This document shows positions 25,707-34,434 of a stretch of DNA of 64,000 bases, piece by piece. Position 1 is the stretch's first letter; each line of letters begins with the position of its first letter. Position numbers and translations under genes: made by a program. Source of the stretch: Streptomyces sp. (GTDB lineage: Bacteria > Actinomycetota > Actinomycetes > Streptomycetales > Streptomycetaceae); the NCBI RefSeq assembly GCF_031181705.1, contig NZ_JAPSKN010000004.1:26518-90517 (forward strand), written 5' to 3'. Below the pieces are notes generated by a model. It was not told where the DNA came from. It ran no database searches and saw only the letters and a program-made list of their open reading frames with translations.

Positions 25707-27122
25707 TCAGTTCCCGGCGGAGACCAGTTCCTCGAGGGAGTCGTGCCGTATGCGGTCCGACGGGATGCCGATGTCCCTCAGGGCGTCCACACCGCTGCGG
25801 ATCATCCCCGGCGGGCCCGAGAGGTAGGCGTCGTACTCGTTCCACGGCCCGTAGGCCCGTACGGCGTCCGGGAGCTGCTGGTGCGCCTGCTGGTCGATGA
25901 TCGCGCGGACCGAGAGCCAGGGGTGGGCCTGCTGGAGGCGGAGCATCGTGTCGATGTCGTACAGGTCGTGGTCGGTGCGGGCGCCGTAGAAGACCTCGAC
26001 CGGGCGGCGCTCCCCGTGCTCGGCGACATCCTCGACCAGGGCCTTGATGGGCGCGATGCCGGTGCCGCCGCCCAGGCAGAGCAGCCCGCTGTCGGAGGTG
26101 TGGTCCACGGTCATGGAACCGGCGGGCGGACCGAGCCGGATGATGTCGCCGGGGCGGGCGCGGTGCACCAGGGCATTGGAGACCCAGCCGGCCGGAACGG
26201 CCTTCACGTGGAACGACAGCAGCCCGTCGGAGCGCGGCGCCGAGGCGAAGGAGTAGTGCCGCCAGATCCGCGGCCACCAGGGGGTCTCCACGCTGGTGTA
26301 CTGCCCCGCGAGGAACGGATACGGCTGGTCGGGCCGGACGGTGACGACCGCGATGTCCGGGGTTCTGAGCTCGTGGGTGACGACCTCGGCGTACCACCAG
26401 GCCGGTGCCCGCAGTTCGTCGGCGGCCGCGGCGTCGATCATGATCTGCGAGATGGTGGTGTAGGTCCGGACCCAGGCGGCCTCCATCTCCTCGTTCCAGA
26501 CCCCCGCGGCGTACTTGCTCAGCGCGCCGATGAGGCATTCGCCGACGGCCGGGTAGTGCTCGGGGCGGGTGCCGTACTTGCGGTGCCCCCGGCCGAGATT
26601 CTGGAGGTAGTCGACGAGGACGTCGGTGTTGTCGATGTGCTCGGCGGCCGTGAGCAGCGCCCGGAGCAGCCGGTCCCGTTGGGTGTCCATCGACGCGGGG
26701 AACAGTGACCGCAGGTCCGGATGGCGGACGAAGAGCAGGGCGTAGAAGTACGAGGTGACCTTGTCGGCCACGGGGGCGATCTCGGCCATGGCGCGGCGGA
26801 CGAGGAGGGCGTCCGGGGACGCCTCGGGAGCGCAAGGGGACGGCGCCGGTGCGGGCCGCTGGGCAGGGACACGTGAGGCTGCGGGAGGTGCCACGGCCGA
26901 GGCGAAGGGTGCCGGGGTCAGCGTCGTGGGCGCGGGACCCGTCGGCGGGGCCGTGGGCCGGCCCACGGGGCGTATCGCCGCCGGGCGGCGTCCTTCCGCG
27001 GGAGCGGGCCGTTGTGCCGGGCCGGGTCCGCTGACAGGCTCCGGCTTCTTGCGGGGCGTGAACCATTCGCCCCCGCCGCCAGAAGTGCCGTTGTCGGCCG
27101 ACGTGGTGGTCGGAGCGTCCAT
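25707..27122 (-). CDS. globin-FAD/NAD(P) reductase (flavohaemoglobin-like)
   Basis: A 471-residue fusion. Residues 1-95 are a Pro/Ala-rich, probably disordered leader. A globin domain (about 100-230) includes SYFYALLFVRHPDLRSLFPA and the GRGHRKYGTRPEHYPAVGEC stretch, which carries the proximal-side His in the position usual for flavohaemoglobins. A ferredoxin-reductase part follows, with the FAD motif RHYSFASAP and the NAD(P) motif LCLGGGTGIAPIKAL, and FYGARTDHDLYD. Such proteins turn nitric oxide into nitrate or reduce oxygen. The ATG at 27122 has GAGG-type sequence upstream; an ATG at 27143 adds seven residues. No nitric-oxide regulator gene is adjacent. Confidence 0.87.
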   Translation of the reverse strand: MDAPTTTSADNGTSGGGGEWFTPRKKPEPVSGPGPAQRPAPAEGRRPAAIRPVGRPTAPPTGPAPTTLTPAPFASAVAPPAASRVPAQRPAPAPSPCAPEASPDALLVRRAMAEIAPVADKVTSYFYALLFVRHPDLRSLFPASMDTQRDRLLRALLTAAEHIDNTDVLVDYLQNLGRGHRKYGTRPEHYPAVGECLIGALSKYAAGVWNEEMEAAWVRTYTTISQIMIDAAAADELRAPAWWYAEVVTHELRTPDIAVVTVRPDQPYPFLAGQYTSVETPWWPRIWRHYSFASAPRSDGLLSFHVKAVPAGWVSNALVHRARPGDIIRLGPPAGSMTVDHTSDSGLLCLGGGTGIAPIKALVEDVAEHGERRPVEVFYGARTDHDLYDIDTMLRLQQAHPWLSVRAIIDQQAHQQLPDAVRAYGPWNEYDAYLSGPPGMIRSGVDALRDIGIPSDRIRHDSLEELVSAGN

Positions 27123-27711
27123 GGTGTGCCTCGCCTCGAGCATCTTTCGGTCGGTCTGCGCACCTCCCTGTGGGAAGGTGCCTGCTTTCCCCCGTGGACG
27201 GGCCGTGTTCCCATCCCTGTCGCGGCCAATGCGGCCACATTCAACCCGTGATCCGGCTCCGTACGGACAAGTAAGGCGGGAGTGTGACATTGCCCGCAGA
27301 ACTCTCCTCGAGCTTCCCACTCGCCTGGGCGGTTCTCGTCGCATTACCGGAAACGCGGGTCTTCGATCTCTCCGTCCCTTTAGGCTGCATTGCCTGCCCT
27401 CGGTCCACACGAAACGGGTCACCCGTCCCTGAAGCGAACCGGAGTCGACCCTACCGGCAGCCGCTGTGCACACAAGTCCCCCCTGCCCCCGTCACGAATG
27501 AGAGCAGGACGCGAATCATCGAGGGGCCAACGGGCGCGCGGAATAGACCCATTGCCCCTCCCCGTCGGTCACCTGCTGTTCTTACGTGTTTCACGTGAAA
27601 CAGCAACTTCGCGTGCACGCGCTCCGCATGCGACTGCAACTGGCCAAAAGCTCGTATGACTCCGCCGAAACAGGTGGACGCCGGGGGCTCCTGTCGGACA
27701 GCCTGACCTGC
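27123..27711. other. 589-bp intergenic region with one parS
   Basis: Region between the divergent flavohaemoglobin-like and GNAT genes. I see no convincing ORF in either strand; the short open frames lack coding bias. Besides the exact parS at 27588 it must hold both promoters, but I could not assign a clear -35/-10 pair. Confidence 0.6.
27588..27601. other. parS: parS site (exact)
   Basis: Exact GTTTCACGTGAAAC, extended by T/A on each side, 124 bp upstream of the chosen GNAT start. Confidence 0.95.
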
Positions 27712-28578
27712 GTGTCGACTCCTTCCCTTGCCGCTCTGCCCATCCGCCGTCTGACGCTGCGCGACCTCGCCGCCTGCGCCGACTTGTCCGAGGACCGGGG
27801 GTGGCCGCGGGAGGAGCACAAGTGGGGCTTCCTCCTCACGGCCGGGAAGGGTTGGGGCATCGACGACCCCGACGGCGGCCTGGTCAGCGCCTGCGTCGTC
27901 ACCGAGTACGGACCGCACGAACGCCCCGCCCTCGCCGCGATCGGCATGGTCCTGGTGGCCGGACGGCATGCCCGGCAGGGCGTCGGACGCCGGCTGATGC
28001 GCCACGTCATCTCAGCGATGGGCACCACGCCTCTCACCCTGCACGCGACGCCGAACGGCCGCCCGCTCTACGAGGAACTCGGCTTCAAGGCCACCGGACG
28101 GGCGGAGATGGTGGTGGGGCGCTTCACCCCCGGTGGACCGGAGCCGGAGGTCGCCACCCGTGCGGCGACCGCCGAGGACCTCCCGGCGATCCTCCGGCTC
28201 GACGAGCAGGTCTTCGGGACCGACCGCACCCACATCGTCACCCGACTGCCCGCCTTCGCGGACCAGTTGCGCGTGGCCGAGGAGGACGGGCGGATCGTCG
28301 GCTACGCGGCCGCCTGGCCGAACATGGCGACACACGTCGTCGGTCCGCTCATCGCCCGGGACACGGTCGTGGCCCAAGCTCTCATCGCGTCTCTCGCGGC
28401 CCGCACCGACCGCCCGCTGCGCACCGACATCGACGTGCGGCACGAGGAGTTGCTCACCTGGGTGAAGGAGCACGGTCTGGCATCCGTCGCCTTCAACTCG
28501 GTGATGACATACGGCCTCACCGAGCTGCCCGGGGACTGGAGTCGGCGCTTCGCTCCGGTCACGGTCGCGGCGGGCTGA
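27712..28578 (+). CDS. tandem-domain GNAT acetyltransferase
   Basis: A 288-residue protein with two GNAT folds. The first (about 5-135) has the acetyl-CoA loop VLVAGRHARQGVGRRLMRHV, the usual R/Q-x-x-G-x-G/A, then LHATPNGRPLYEELGFKATG. The second (about 140-285) starts RAATAEDLPAILRLDEQVFG and is more divergent, lacking an obvious acetyl-CoA loop. This is the layout of many actinobacterial GNATs of unknown substrate. I place the start at GTG 27712 (VSTPSLAALPIRRLTLRDL), where the fold begins. The frame stays open back to 27586 through the parS, so a longer form cannot be excluded. Confidence 0.82.
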   Translation: MSTPSLAALPIRRLTLRDLAACADLSEDRGWPREEHKWGFLLTAGKGWGIDDPDGGLVSACVVTEYGPHERPALAAIGMVLVAGRHARQGVGRRLMRHVISAMGTTPLTLHATPNGRPLYEELGFKATGRAEMVVGRFTPGGPEPEVATRAATAEDLPAILRLDEQVFGTDRTHIVTRLPAFADQLRVAEEDGRIVGYAAAWPNMATHVVGPLIARDTVVAQALIASLAARTDRPLRTDIDVRHEELLTWVKEHGLASVAFNSVMTYGLTELPGDWSRRFAPVTVAAG

Positions 28579-28596
28579 CGGGCCTGGACACGCCGA

Positions 28597-28629
28597 ACGC
28601 CGGCTCCCCGGACATCGGGGAACCGGCGT
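28597..28629. terminator. bidirectional terminator, GNAT / haem-binding gene
   Basis: 14-base arms (ACGCCGGCTCCCCG / CGGGGAACCGGCGT, one mismatch) with a 5-base loop between convergent genes. Confidence 0.75.
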
Positions 28630-28651
28630 CGCGATCCGAGGGCCCTGCCGG

Positions 28652-29074
28652 TCAGGCCAGGGCTTCCACGGCGGCCGTGGCGAAGGCGTGGTCCTGCTCG
28701 GGGGCTCCGCCACCGACGCCGATCGCGCCGATGAGGCGGCCGTCGCGGTGCACCGGCACACCGCCGGCGATGAACAGCAGCGGCCGGTCCAGCGCGGTGG
28801 GCAGGGTGTGGAAGAGGCCTCCGGGCTGTACGGCGTCGACGAGGTCGGCCGTGGGCGCGTTCAGCTGGAGCGCCGTGTAGGCCTTGCGGGTGCTGGTCTC
28901 GCCGGAGATCAGCACGGCGCGGTCGTCCCGCCGGAAGGCGAGCAGGTGCCCGCCCGCGTCCAGGACGGTGACACTGACGGTGACCCCTGCGGCTTCGGCG
29001 GCACGGCTCGCGGCGGCGACGAGGGCGTCGGCGTCCTGGGTGGTCAGCGGGGCGACAGCGGTGGTGGTGTTCAT
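28652..29074 (-). CDS. GlcG/HbpS-family haem-binding-like protein
   Basis: A 140-residue GlcG/HbpS (DUF336) fold protein: [72 protein letters not shown]. The family includes the secreted haem-binding sensor HbpS of Streptomyces and many proteins of unknown role. No signal peptide is visible here, so it is probably cytosolic and should not be equated with HbpS. The start is the ATG at 29074 with GGAGAACCACCCCC-type SD upstream. It lies 57 bp downstream of the MFS gene on the same strand and is probably cotranscribed with it. Confidence 0.85.
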   Translation of the reverse strand: MNTTTAVAPLTTQDADALVAAASRAAEAAGVTVSVTVLDAGGHLLAFRRDDRAVLISGETSTRKAYTALQLNAPTADLVDAVQPGGLFHTLPTALDRPLLFIAGGVPVHRDGRLIGAIGVGGGAPEQDHAFATAAVEALA

Positions 29075-29130
29075 GGGGGTGGTTCTCCTGGAGGTTGTGC
29101 GGGTGGAACGGGTCGGAGTGGTCCGACCGC

Positions 29131-30339
29131 TCAGTGGTGGACAGCGGGGCGCTGCTCGGCGGGAGCGGACCCGGTGACGACCGGGCTGGGCGCACCGGCG
29201 CGGCGCTCCAGGGCGGCCGAGAGAACGGCCAGGAGCAGGGCGCCGGCGGCGAGGGCGGCGCCGACCCAGTTGGGGGCGGTGTAGCCGAGGCCCGCCGCGA
29301 TCACCAGGCCGCCGAGCCAGGCCGACAGGGCGTTGCCGAGGTTGAAGGCGCCGATGTTCACCGCGGAGGCCAGGGTCGGGGCGCCGTGCGCCTGGTCGAG
29401 GACCCGCTTCTGGAGCGGGGGGACGGTGGCGAAGCCCAGGGCGCCGATCAGCGCGATCGTGACAGCCGACAGGACCTTGTCGTGCGCGGTGAGGGTGAAC
29501 AGCGCCAGGACGACGGCCAGGGCGCCCAGGGAGACGTACAGCATGGGCATCAGGGCGCGGTCCGCGAACCTGCCGCCGACGAGGTTGCCGCCGACCATGC
29601 CGAGGCCGAACAGGACCAGCAGCCAGGTCACCGAGCCGTCGGCGAAGCCGGCGACGTGGGTCATCATCGGCGCGATGTAGGTGATGGCGGCGAAGACGCC
29701 GCCGAAGCCGAGGACGGTCATCGCCATCGCGAGCAGGACCTGCACGTTCTTGAAGGCCGCCAGCTCGTGCCGCAGGCGCACACCCTCCGGCTTGGGCATG
29801 TCGGGGACGAGCCGGGCGATGCCGATCAGACCGATGACGCCGAGGGCGGCGACGAGGCCGAAGGTGACCCGCCAGCCGACGGACTGTCCGACGAGCGTGC
29901 CCAGCGGGACGCCGACGACGTTGGCGACGGTCAGGCCGGTGAACATCATGGCGATGGCTCCGGCCTTCTTGTCCGGGGCGACCAGATCGGCGGCGACGAC
30001 CGAGCCGATGCCGAAGAAGGCGCCATGAGCCAGCGAGGCGACGATCCGGCCGATCAGCATGACGCCGAAGGCGGGGGCGAGTGCCGAGAGCAGGTTGCCG
30101 ATGACGAACAGGCCCATCAGCAGCATCAGCATCCGCTTGCGGGAGATTTTGGTGCCGAGGACGGTCATCAGCGGGGCGCCGAACATGACGCCGAGCGCGT
30201 AGCCGGTGACCAGGTATCCGGCGGTGGGGATGGAGACCCCGTAGTCGCCCGCGACCTCGGGCAGCAAGCCCATGATCACGAACTCTGTCGTTCCGATCCC
30301 GAAGGCCCCGATCGCGAGGGCCAGAAGCGCGAGAGGCAT
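29131..30339 (-). CDS. MFS drug-efflux-type transporter (DHA1)
   Basis: A 402-residue, 12-span transporter. MPLALLALAIGAFGIGTTEF then VIMGLLPEVAGDYGVSIPTAGYL is the start seen in the arabinose-efflux/chloramphenicol-export (AraJ/Cmx/CmlA-like) group. Motif A appears as GTKISRKRML after span 2, and motif C-like GVPLGTLVGQSVGWR around span 5 marks an exporter. It diverges from a MarR regulator with a clean inverted repeat between them, so MarR control is likely. The ATG at 30339 is chosen because the upstream ORF extension crosses the operator region. Confidence 0.9.
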   Translation of the reverse strand: MPLALLALAIGAFGIGTTEFVIMGLLPEVAGDYGVSIPTAGYLVTGYALGVMFGAPLMTVLGTKISRKRMLMLLMGLFVIGNLLSALAPAFGVMLIGRIVASLAHGAFFGIGSVVAADLVAPDKKAGAIAMMFTGLTVANVVGVPLGTLVGQSVGWRVTFGLVAALGVIGLIGIARLVPDMPKPEGVRLRHELAAFKNVQVLLAMAMTVLGFGGVFAAITYIAPMMTHVAGFADGSVTWLLVLFGLGMVGGNLVGGRFADRALMPMLYVSLGALAVVLALFTLTAHDKVLSAVTIALIGALGFATVPPLQKRVLDQAHGAPTLASAVNIGAFNLGNALSAWLGGLVIAAGLGYTAPNWVGAALAAGALLLAVLSAALERRAGAPSPVVTGSAPAEQRPAVHH

Positions 30340-30393
30340 GGAGGGGTAACCTTCCCAGACGATTGCAGGAGCGCTTTGCGTGCGTCCACAATA

Positions 30394-30418
30394 GTTGCAC
30401 ACGCGGGCTAAGTGCAAC
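30394..30418. promoter_or_regulatory. probable MarR operator
   Basis: Inverted repeat GTTGCAC-N11-GTGCAAC in the divergent MFS/marR gap, 54 bp from the MFS start and 62 bp from the marR start. Spacing and symmetry suit a MarR dimer. Binding itself is inference. Confidence 0.6.
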
Positions 30419-30480
30419 CGCCTTATATTGCGCCGGTGCTCTATCCTGGATGTCAGCGGCTCCGGGACGGAGGAACCTCA

Positions 30481-30945
30481 ATGACAGCGACGGACCCCGC
30501 GCTCACCGCCCTCGCCCAGGGCTGGTGCGCCCTCTCCCTGCTGCACGGGAGGATCGAGGCCCACATCGAGCGCGCCCTGCAGGCGAAGCACGACCTCAGC
30601 GCGCGCGAGTACTCCCTGCTGGACGTGCTCAGCCGGCAGCACGACGGCGACGGCGGCCATCTGCAGATGAAGCAGGTCGCCGACGCGGTCGTCCTCAGTC
30701 AGAGCGCCACCACACGCCTGGTGACCCGCCTGGAGGACCGTGGGCTCCTGGAGCGCTACCTGTGCCCCACCGACCGCCGGGGCATCTACACGAACGTCAC
30801 CGAGTCGGGCCTGAAGCTGCTGGAAGAGGCGCGGCCGACCAATGACGCCGCCCTGCGCGACGCCCTCGACGAGGCGGCGAAGAACCCCGAACTGGCCCCG
30901 CTGGTCCGGGTCGTCGAGACGCTGAAGGCCCCGGTGCCCGCATAA
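30481..30945 (+). CDS. MarR-family transcriptional regulator
   Basis: A 154-residue winged-helix regulator. HDLSAREYSLLDVLSRQHDG leads into MKQVADAVVLSQSATTRLVT, RLEDRGLLERYLCPTDRRGI and YTNVTESGLKLLEEARP, the recognition helix, wing and dimer helix of MarR. GGAACCTC-type sequence precedes the ATG at 30481. It is transcribed away from the MFS exporter, the standard layout for a ligand-released repressor of its own exporter. The inducer is unknown. The following GNAT gene lies 35 bp downstream and may be cotranscribed. Confidence 0.9.
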   Translation: MTATDPALTALAQGWCALSLLHGRIEAHIERALQAKHDLSAREYSLLDVLSRQHDGDGGHLQMKQVADAVVLSQSATTRLVTRLEDRGLLERYLCPTDRRGIYTNVTESGLKLLEEARPTNDAALRDALDEAAKNPELAPLVRVVETLKAPVPA

Positions 30946-30980
30946 GCCGCCCCGGTGCCGCACCTGCGTAGGGTGCACCC

Positions 30981-31433
30981 ATGGGAGATCTCGACATACG
31001 CACCGCCGTCGCCGAGGACGTCCCGGCGATCGTCGCCCTGCTGGCGGACGACCCGCTGGGCGCACAGCGCGAGTCACCGGACGACCTCACCCCGTACCTG
31101 ACCGCGCTGGAGCGGCTCAGCGCCGACCCGAACCAGCGCCTGGTCGTCGCGGTCCGCGAGGGCCGTGTCGTCGGCACGCTCCAGCTGACGATCATCCCCG
31201 GGCTGTCCCGGCGCGGCGCGACCAGGTCGATCATCGAAGGCGTGCGCATCCACGCCGAGGAGCGCGGCGGCGGTCTGGGGTCCCAGCTCATCGAGTGGGC
31301 CATCGACGAGTCCCGTGCGGCGGGCTGCCAGTTGGTCCAGCTGACCTCCGACAAATCCCGCACCGACGCCCACCGCTTCTACGAGCGGCTCGGCTTCACG
31401 GCCTCCCACACGGGTTTCAAGCTCCCGCTCTAA
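30981..31433 (+). CDS. GNAT-family acetyltransferase
   Basis: A 150-residue single-domain GNAT. IRTAVAEDVPAIVALLADDP starts the fold, VVAVREGRVVGTLQLTIIPG is the central strand pair, and RIHAEERGGGLGSQLIEWAI is the acetyl-CoA loop region (with RGGGLG). The terminal CQLVQLTSDKSRTDAHRFYE and RLGFTASHTGFKLPL are typical of small-molecule N-acetyltransferases. The substrate is unknown. It follows marR closely. The convergent serine hydrolase gene is separated by a hairpin containing a parS variant. Confidence 0.88.
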   Translation: MGDLDIRTAVAEDVPAIVALLADDPLGAQRESPDDLTPYLTALERLSADPNQRLVVAVREGRVVGTLQLTIIPGLSRRGATRSIIEGVRIHAEERGGGLGSQLIEWAIDESRAAGCQLVQLTSDKSRTDAHRFYERLGFTASHTGFKLPL

Positions 31434-31444
31434 CCGGTAGGCCG

Positions 31445-31478
31445 AGGCGCCCGTGTTTCACGTGGAAAACGGGCGCCT
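31445..31478. terminator. bidirectional terminator hairpin with parS variant in the loop
   Basis: Perfect 10-base arms (AGGCGCCCGT / ACGGGCGCCT) flank GTTTCACGTGGAAA at 31455-31468, which is parS-like (two mismatches). It lies between convergent genes, 11 bp from one stop and 15 bp from the other. Confidence 0.7.
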
Positions 31479-31493
31479 GGCGTCACCTCCCGC

Positions 31494-32879
31494 TCAGCCG
31501 ATCCCGCGCCAGCCCTCGGGGTCGACCCCTCCGGGCACCGGAGCCGTCCCGTCGTACGGCTGCCGGGTGAACACGAACGAGCCGAGGTCCAGATGGCTCA
31601 CGGATCCGTCCGGCCTCCGTACGGCCTTGAGCAGCTCTCCGGCGTAGTAGCCCTCCAGGCCGGTCCAGGTACCGTCCCCGTTCGGGCGGAAGCGCGAGCG
31701 GCGCCCGTTGCCGGACAGCGGCTCCAAGGAGGCGAGGCCGTCGGCCGTGAGCCGCAGGGCGAAGGCGTACGTCCCCCAGTACCACTGGCCCGTCAGCTCC
31801 AGCGCGGCCGGCTCCACCTCACGCATCGGGGTCCACGGAGCGGGGATGCGCGGCTCCGCCTCGGCGACGATGCGGACGAGGTCGGCGGCGACCGCCGACA
31901 CCAAGGGGCCCGAGGTGCAGTTGGCCAGGACGACCGCGGCCGCGTCGTCCTCCACGCTGACGCTGATGTTCGCCAGGAAGCCCGGCAGGGATCCGCTGTG
32001 CCCCACGAGCAGGCGGCCGTGGCGGTGCTGGATCTGCAGGCCGAGACCGTAGGCGTCGCCGGACATGACGTCCACGGCCTCCGCGGGCGCCGCCGGCGTC
32101 CGCATCTCCAGCAGGGACTCGGGGCTCAGCACCCGCTCGTCGCCCCGCACGAGGAAGGCCGCGAACCGGGCCAGGTCCGCGGTGGTCGACCAGAGTTGCC
32201 CGGCGGGTGCCATGCGACCGAGGTCCTCGGCGGGCTCTGGCAGCAGCACGTCGGCCCAGGGGTGCACCGCCCATCCGCCCGCATGCGGGGTACTCGGCCG
32301 TGCGCTCGTCCGGTCCAGCCCCAGGGGTTCGAGCACTTCGCGCCGTAGTGCCTCCTCCCAGGAGGTCCCGCGCAGTTCCTCCACGAGCGCGCCCAGCAGC
32401 GCGTAACCGGGATTGGAGTAGTGGTGCCGTCGGCCGACGGGGTGCAGAAAGGGCTGCTCGCCGAGGACGTCGGACAGCTCCGGCCGCAGGGATCCCGGGG
32501 TGCGTTCCCACCAGGGCTCGGGCGTCTCGGCCACCAACCCGCTCGTGTGCGCGAGCAGTTCGGCGATCGTGGCCTCCCCCGCGCCCGTTCCCGGCAGATG
32601 CTTCTCCAGCCGATCCCCGAGCCCGAGCAGTCCTTCGTCGCGCAGCCGCATCACGAGGACGGCGGTGAAGGTCTTGGTGATCGAGCCGATCCGGTACTGC
32701 ACGGTGTGATCGGGCCCGTGCCCCTCCACCGATGTCCGGGCCCCGTGCCACACCACCCGGCCGTCCCGGACCACGGCCGCGACCAGCGACGGCGCCCGTC
32801 CCTCAGCCTGTGCCACGGCGATCCGGTGCTGCAGTGCGCGCCCCGTGGCGGGAAGCAGTTCTTCCTGAGGTGTCGTCAT
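31494..32879 (-). CDS. serine hydrolase, class C beta-lactamase / DD-peptidase-like
   Basis: A 461-residue member of the beta-lactamase class C/esterase family. The nucleophile motif SITK (in YRIGSITKTFTAVLV) is near residue 68, the Tyr motif YSN is in HHYSNPGYALLGALVEEL, and the third motif is HSG in LLVGHSGSLPGF. A C-terminal extension of about 110 residues forms a lipocalin-like strand-rich part (LTGQWYWGTYAFALRLTADG). No signal peptide is visible, so it looks cytosolic. Substrate could be an ester, amide or D-amino-acid peptide. The ATG at 32879 starts MTTPQEELLPATGRAL; an ATG at 32939 is less likely. Confidence 0.85.
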   Translation of the reverse strand: MTTPQEELLPATGRALQHRIAVAQAEGRAPSLVAAVVRDGRVVWHGARTSVEGHGPDHTVQYRIGSITKTFTAVLVMRLRDEGLLGLGDRLEKHLPGTGAGEATIAELLAHTSGLVAETPEPWWERTPGSLRPELSDVLGEQPFLHPVGRRHHYSNPGYALLGALVEELRGTSWEEALRREVLEPLGLDRTSARPSTPHAGGWAVHPWADVLLPEPAEDLGRMAPAGQLWSTTADLARFAAFLVRGDERVLSPESLLEMRTPAAPAEAVDVMSGDAYGLGLQIQHRHGRLLVGHSGSLPGFLANISVSVEDDAAAVVLANCTSGPLVSAVAADLVRIVAEAEPRIPAPWTPMREVEPAALELTGQWYWGTYAFALRLTADGLASLEPLSGNGRRSRFRPNGDGTWTGLEGYYAGELLKAVRRPDGSVSHLDLGSFVFTRQPYDGTAPVPGGVDPEGWRGIG

Positions 32880-32952
32880 GGGCCCAGTCCATCCGGCCCG
32901 GTCGCGGGAGTCGACTTCTTTTGCCGCGCGTCTTGTCACCGCGCGGCGTGGA

Positions 32953-34434
32953 TCAGGTCTGCGCCATGTCCACGAACCGCGAGTAGTGGCCCTGGAAGGC
33001 GACGGTGATCGTCGCCGTCGGGCCGTTTCGGTGCTTGGCCACGATCAGGTCCGCCTCGCCCGCGCGGGGCGACTCCTTCTCGTAGGCGTCCTCGCGGTGC
33101 AGCAGGATGACCATGTCGGCGTCCTGCTCGATGGAACCGGACTCACGCAGGTCGGAGACCATCGGCTTCTTGTCCGTGCGCTGCTCGGGGCCTCGGTTCA
33201 GCTGGGAGAGCGCGATGACCGGGATCTCCAGTTCCTTGGCGAGCAGCTTGAGGTTACGGGACATGTCCGAGACCTCCTGCTGACGGCTCTCCGCCCGCTT
33301 GGACCCGCCGGACTGCATCAGCTGGAGGTAGTCGATGACGACCAGCCGCAGGTCGTTGCGCTGCTTGAGGCGACGGCACTTCGCGCGGATCTCCATCATC
33401 GACAGGTTCGGGGAGTCGTCGATGTAGAGCGGAGCGGCGGAGACGTCCGGCATCCGCCGGGCCAGACGCGTCCAGTCGTCGTCCGTCATCGTGCCGGAGC
33501 GCATGTGGTGCAGGGCGACCCGTGCCTCGGCGGACAGCAGGCGCATCGCGATCTCGTTGCGCCCCATCTCGAGGGAGAAGATCACGCTCGGCAGGTTGTT
33601 CTTGATCGAGGCCGCGCGGGCGAAGTCGAGCGCCAGCGTCGACTTACCCATGGCGGGACGTGCGGCGATGACGATCATCTGGCCGGGGTGCAGACCGTTG
33701 GTGAGCGAGTCGAAGTCCGTGAACCCTGTGGGCACGCCGGTCATCTCGCCGCTGCGCGAGCCGATCGCCTCGATCTCGTCGAGCGCGCCCTCCATGATGT
33801 CGCCGAGCGGCAGGTAGTCCTCACTGGTGCGCTGCTCGGTGACGGCGTAGATCTCAGCCTGGGCGCGGTTGACGATCTCGTCCACGTCGTCGTCGGCCGC
33901 GTATCCCATCTGCGTGATCCGCGTGCCCGCCTCGACCAGGCGGCGCAGGACCGCACGCTCGTGGACGATCTCCGCGTAGTAGGCCGCGTTGGCCGCCGTG
34001 GGCACCGTCTGGACGAGGGTGTGCAGATAGGAGGCCCCGCCGACCTTGTTGATCTCGCCGCGCTTGGTGAGCTCGGCCGCGATCGTGATCGGGTCGGCCG
34101 GCTCGCCCTTGGCGTAGACGTCGAGGACGGCCTGGTAGATCGTCTCGTGCGCCGGCTTGTAGAAGTCGTGGCCCTTGAGGATCTCGACGACATCGGCGAT
34201 GGCGTCCTTGGACAGCAGCATGCCGCCGAGGACGGACTGCTCGGCCTCGATGTCCTGGGGGGGCACCCGCTCGAACGACGTGCCCGAGCCGCCGTCCCAC
34301 ACCCCGTTGTCCGGACCGCGCTCGTGCTGTTCCTCGCGGGCCCGGGCGCCGTCGCCCCGTCGGCGGGAGGAGGGCAGACGATCACTGGGCCCGCTGTCGG
34401 CCCACGGGTCGTCCAAGGGCTCGGAAATGCTCAC
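32953..34434 (-). CDS. dnaB: replicative DNA helicase DnaB
   Basis: Hexameric 5'-3' helicase that unwinds the replication fork; 493 residues and no intein. Residues 1-55 are a charged disordered leader. The N-terminal hairpin domain follows (RVPPQDIEAEQSVLGGMLLS). The RecA-like domain has Walker A ARPAMGKSTLALDFARAA, SLEMGRNEIAMRLLSAEA, and Walker B LRLVVIDYLQLM. The late LNRGPEQRTDKKPMVSDLRE then SGSIEQDADMVILLHRED blocks include the arginine finger region. The gene is transcribed away from the intergenic DnaA-box cluster at 34618-34880, so DnaA could control it. A MATE gene diverges from it. Confidence 0.97.
   Translation of the reverse strand: MSISEPLDDPWADSGPSDRLPSSRRRGDGARAREEQHERGPDNGVWDGGSGTSFERVPPQDIEAEQSVLGGMLLSKDAIADVVEILKGHDFYKPAHETIYQAVLDVYAKGEPADPITIAAELTKRGEINKVGGASYLHTLVQTVPTAANAAYYAEIVHERAVLRRLVEAGTRITQMGYAADDDVDEIVNRAQAEIYAVTEQRTSEDYLPLGDIMEGALDEIEAIGSRSGEMTGVPTGFTDFDSLTNGLHPGQMIVIAARPAMGKSTLALDFARAASIKNNLPSVIFSLEMGRNEIAMRLLSAEARVALHHMRSGTMTDDDWTRLARRMPDVSAAPLYIDDSPNLSMMEIRAKCRRLKQRNDLRLVVIDYLQLMQSGGSKRAESRQQEVSDMSRNLKLLAKELEIPVIALSQLNRGPEQRTDKKPMVSDLRESGSIEQDADMVILLHREDAYEKESPRAGEADLIVAKHRNGPTATITVAFQGHYSRFVDMAQT

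Noticed and set aside
26203..26218. TTCACGTGGAACG in the flavohaemoglobin-like gene as a parS
   Set aside because: Only the right-centre matches; the left GTT is missing, giving too many mismatches.
27284..27598. Small plus-strand ORF in the 27.1-27.7 kb gap
   Set aside because: No Shine-Dalgarno, mixed third-position composition and no recognisable domain; it runs through the parS by chance.
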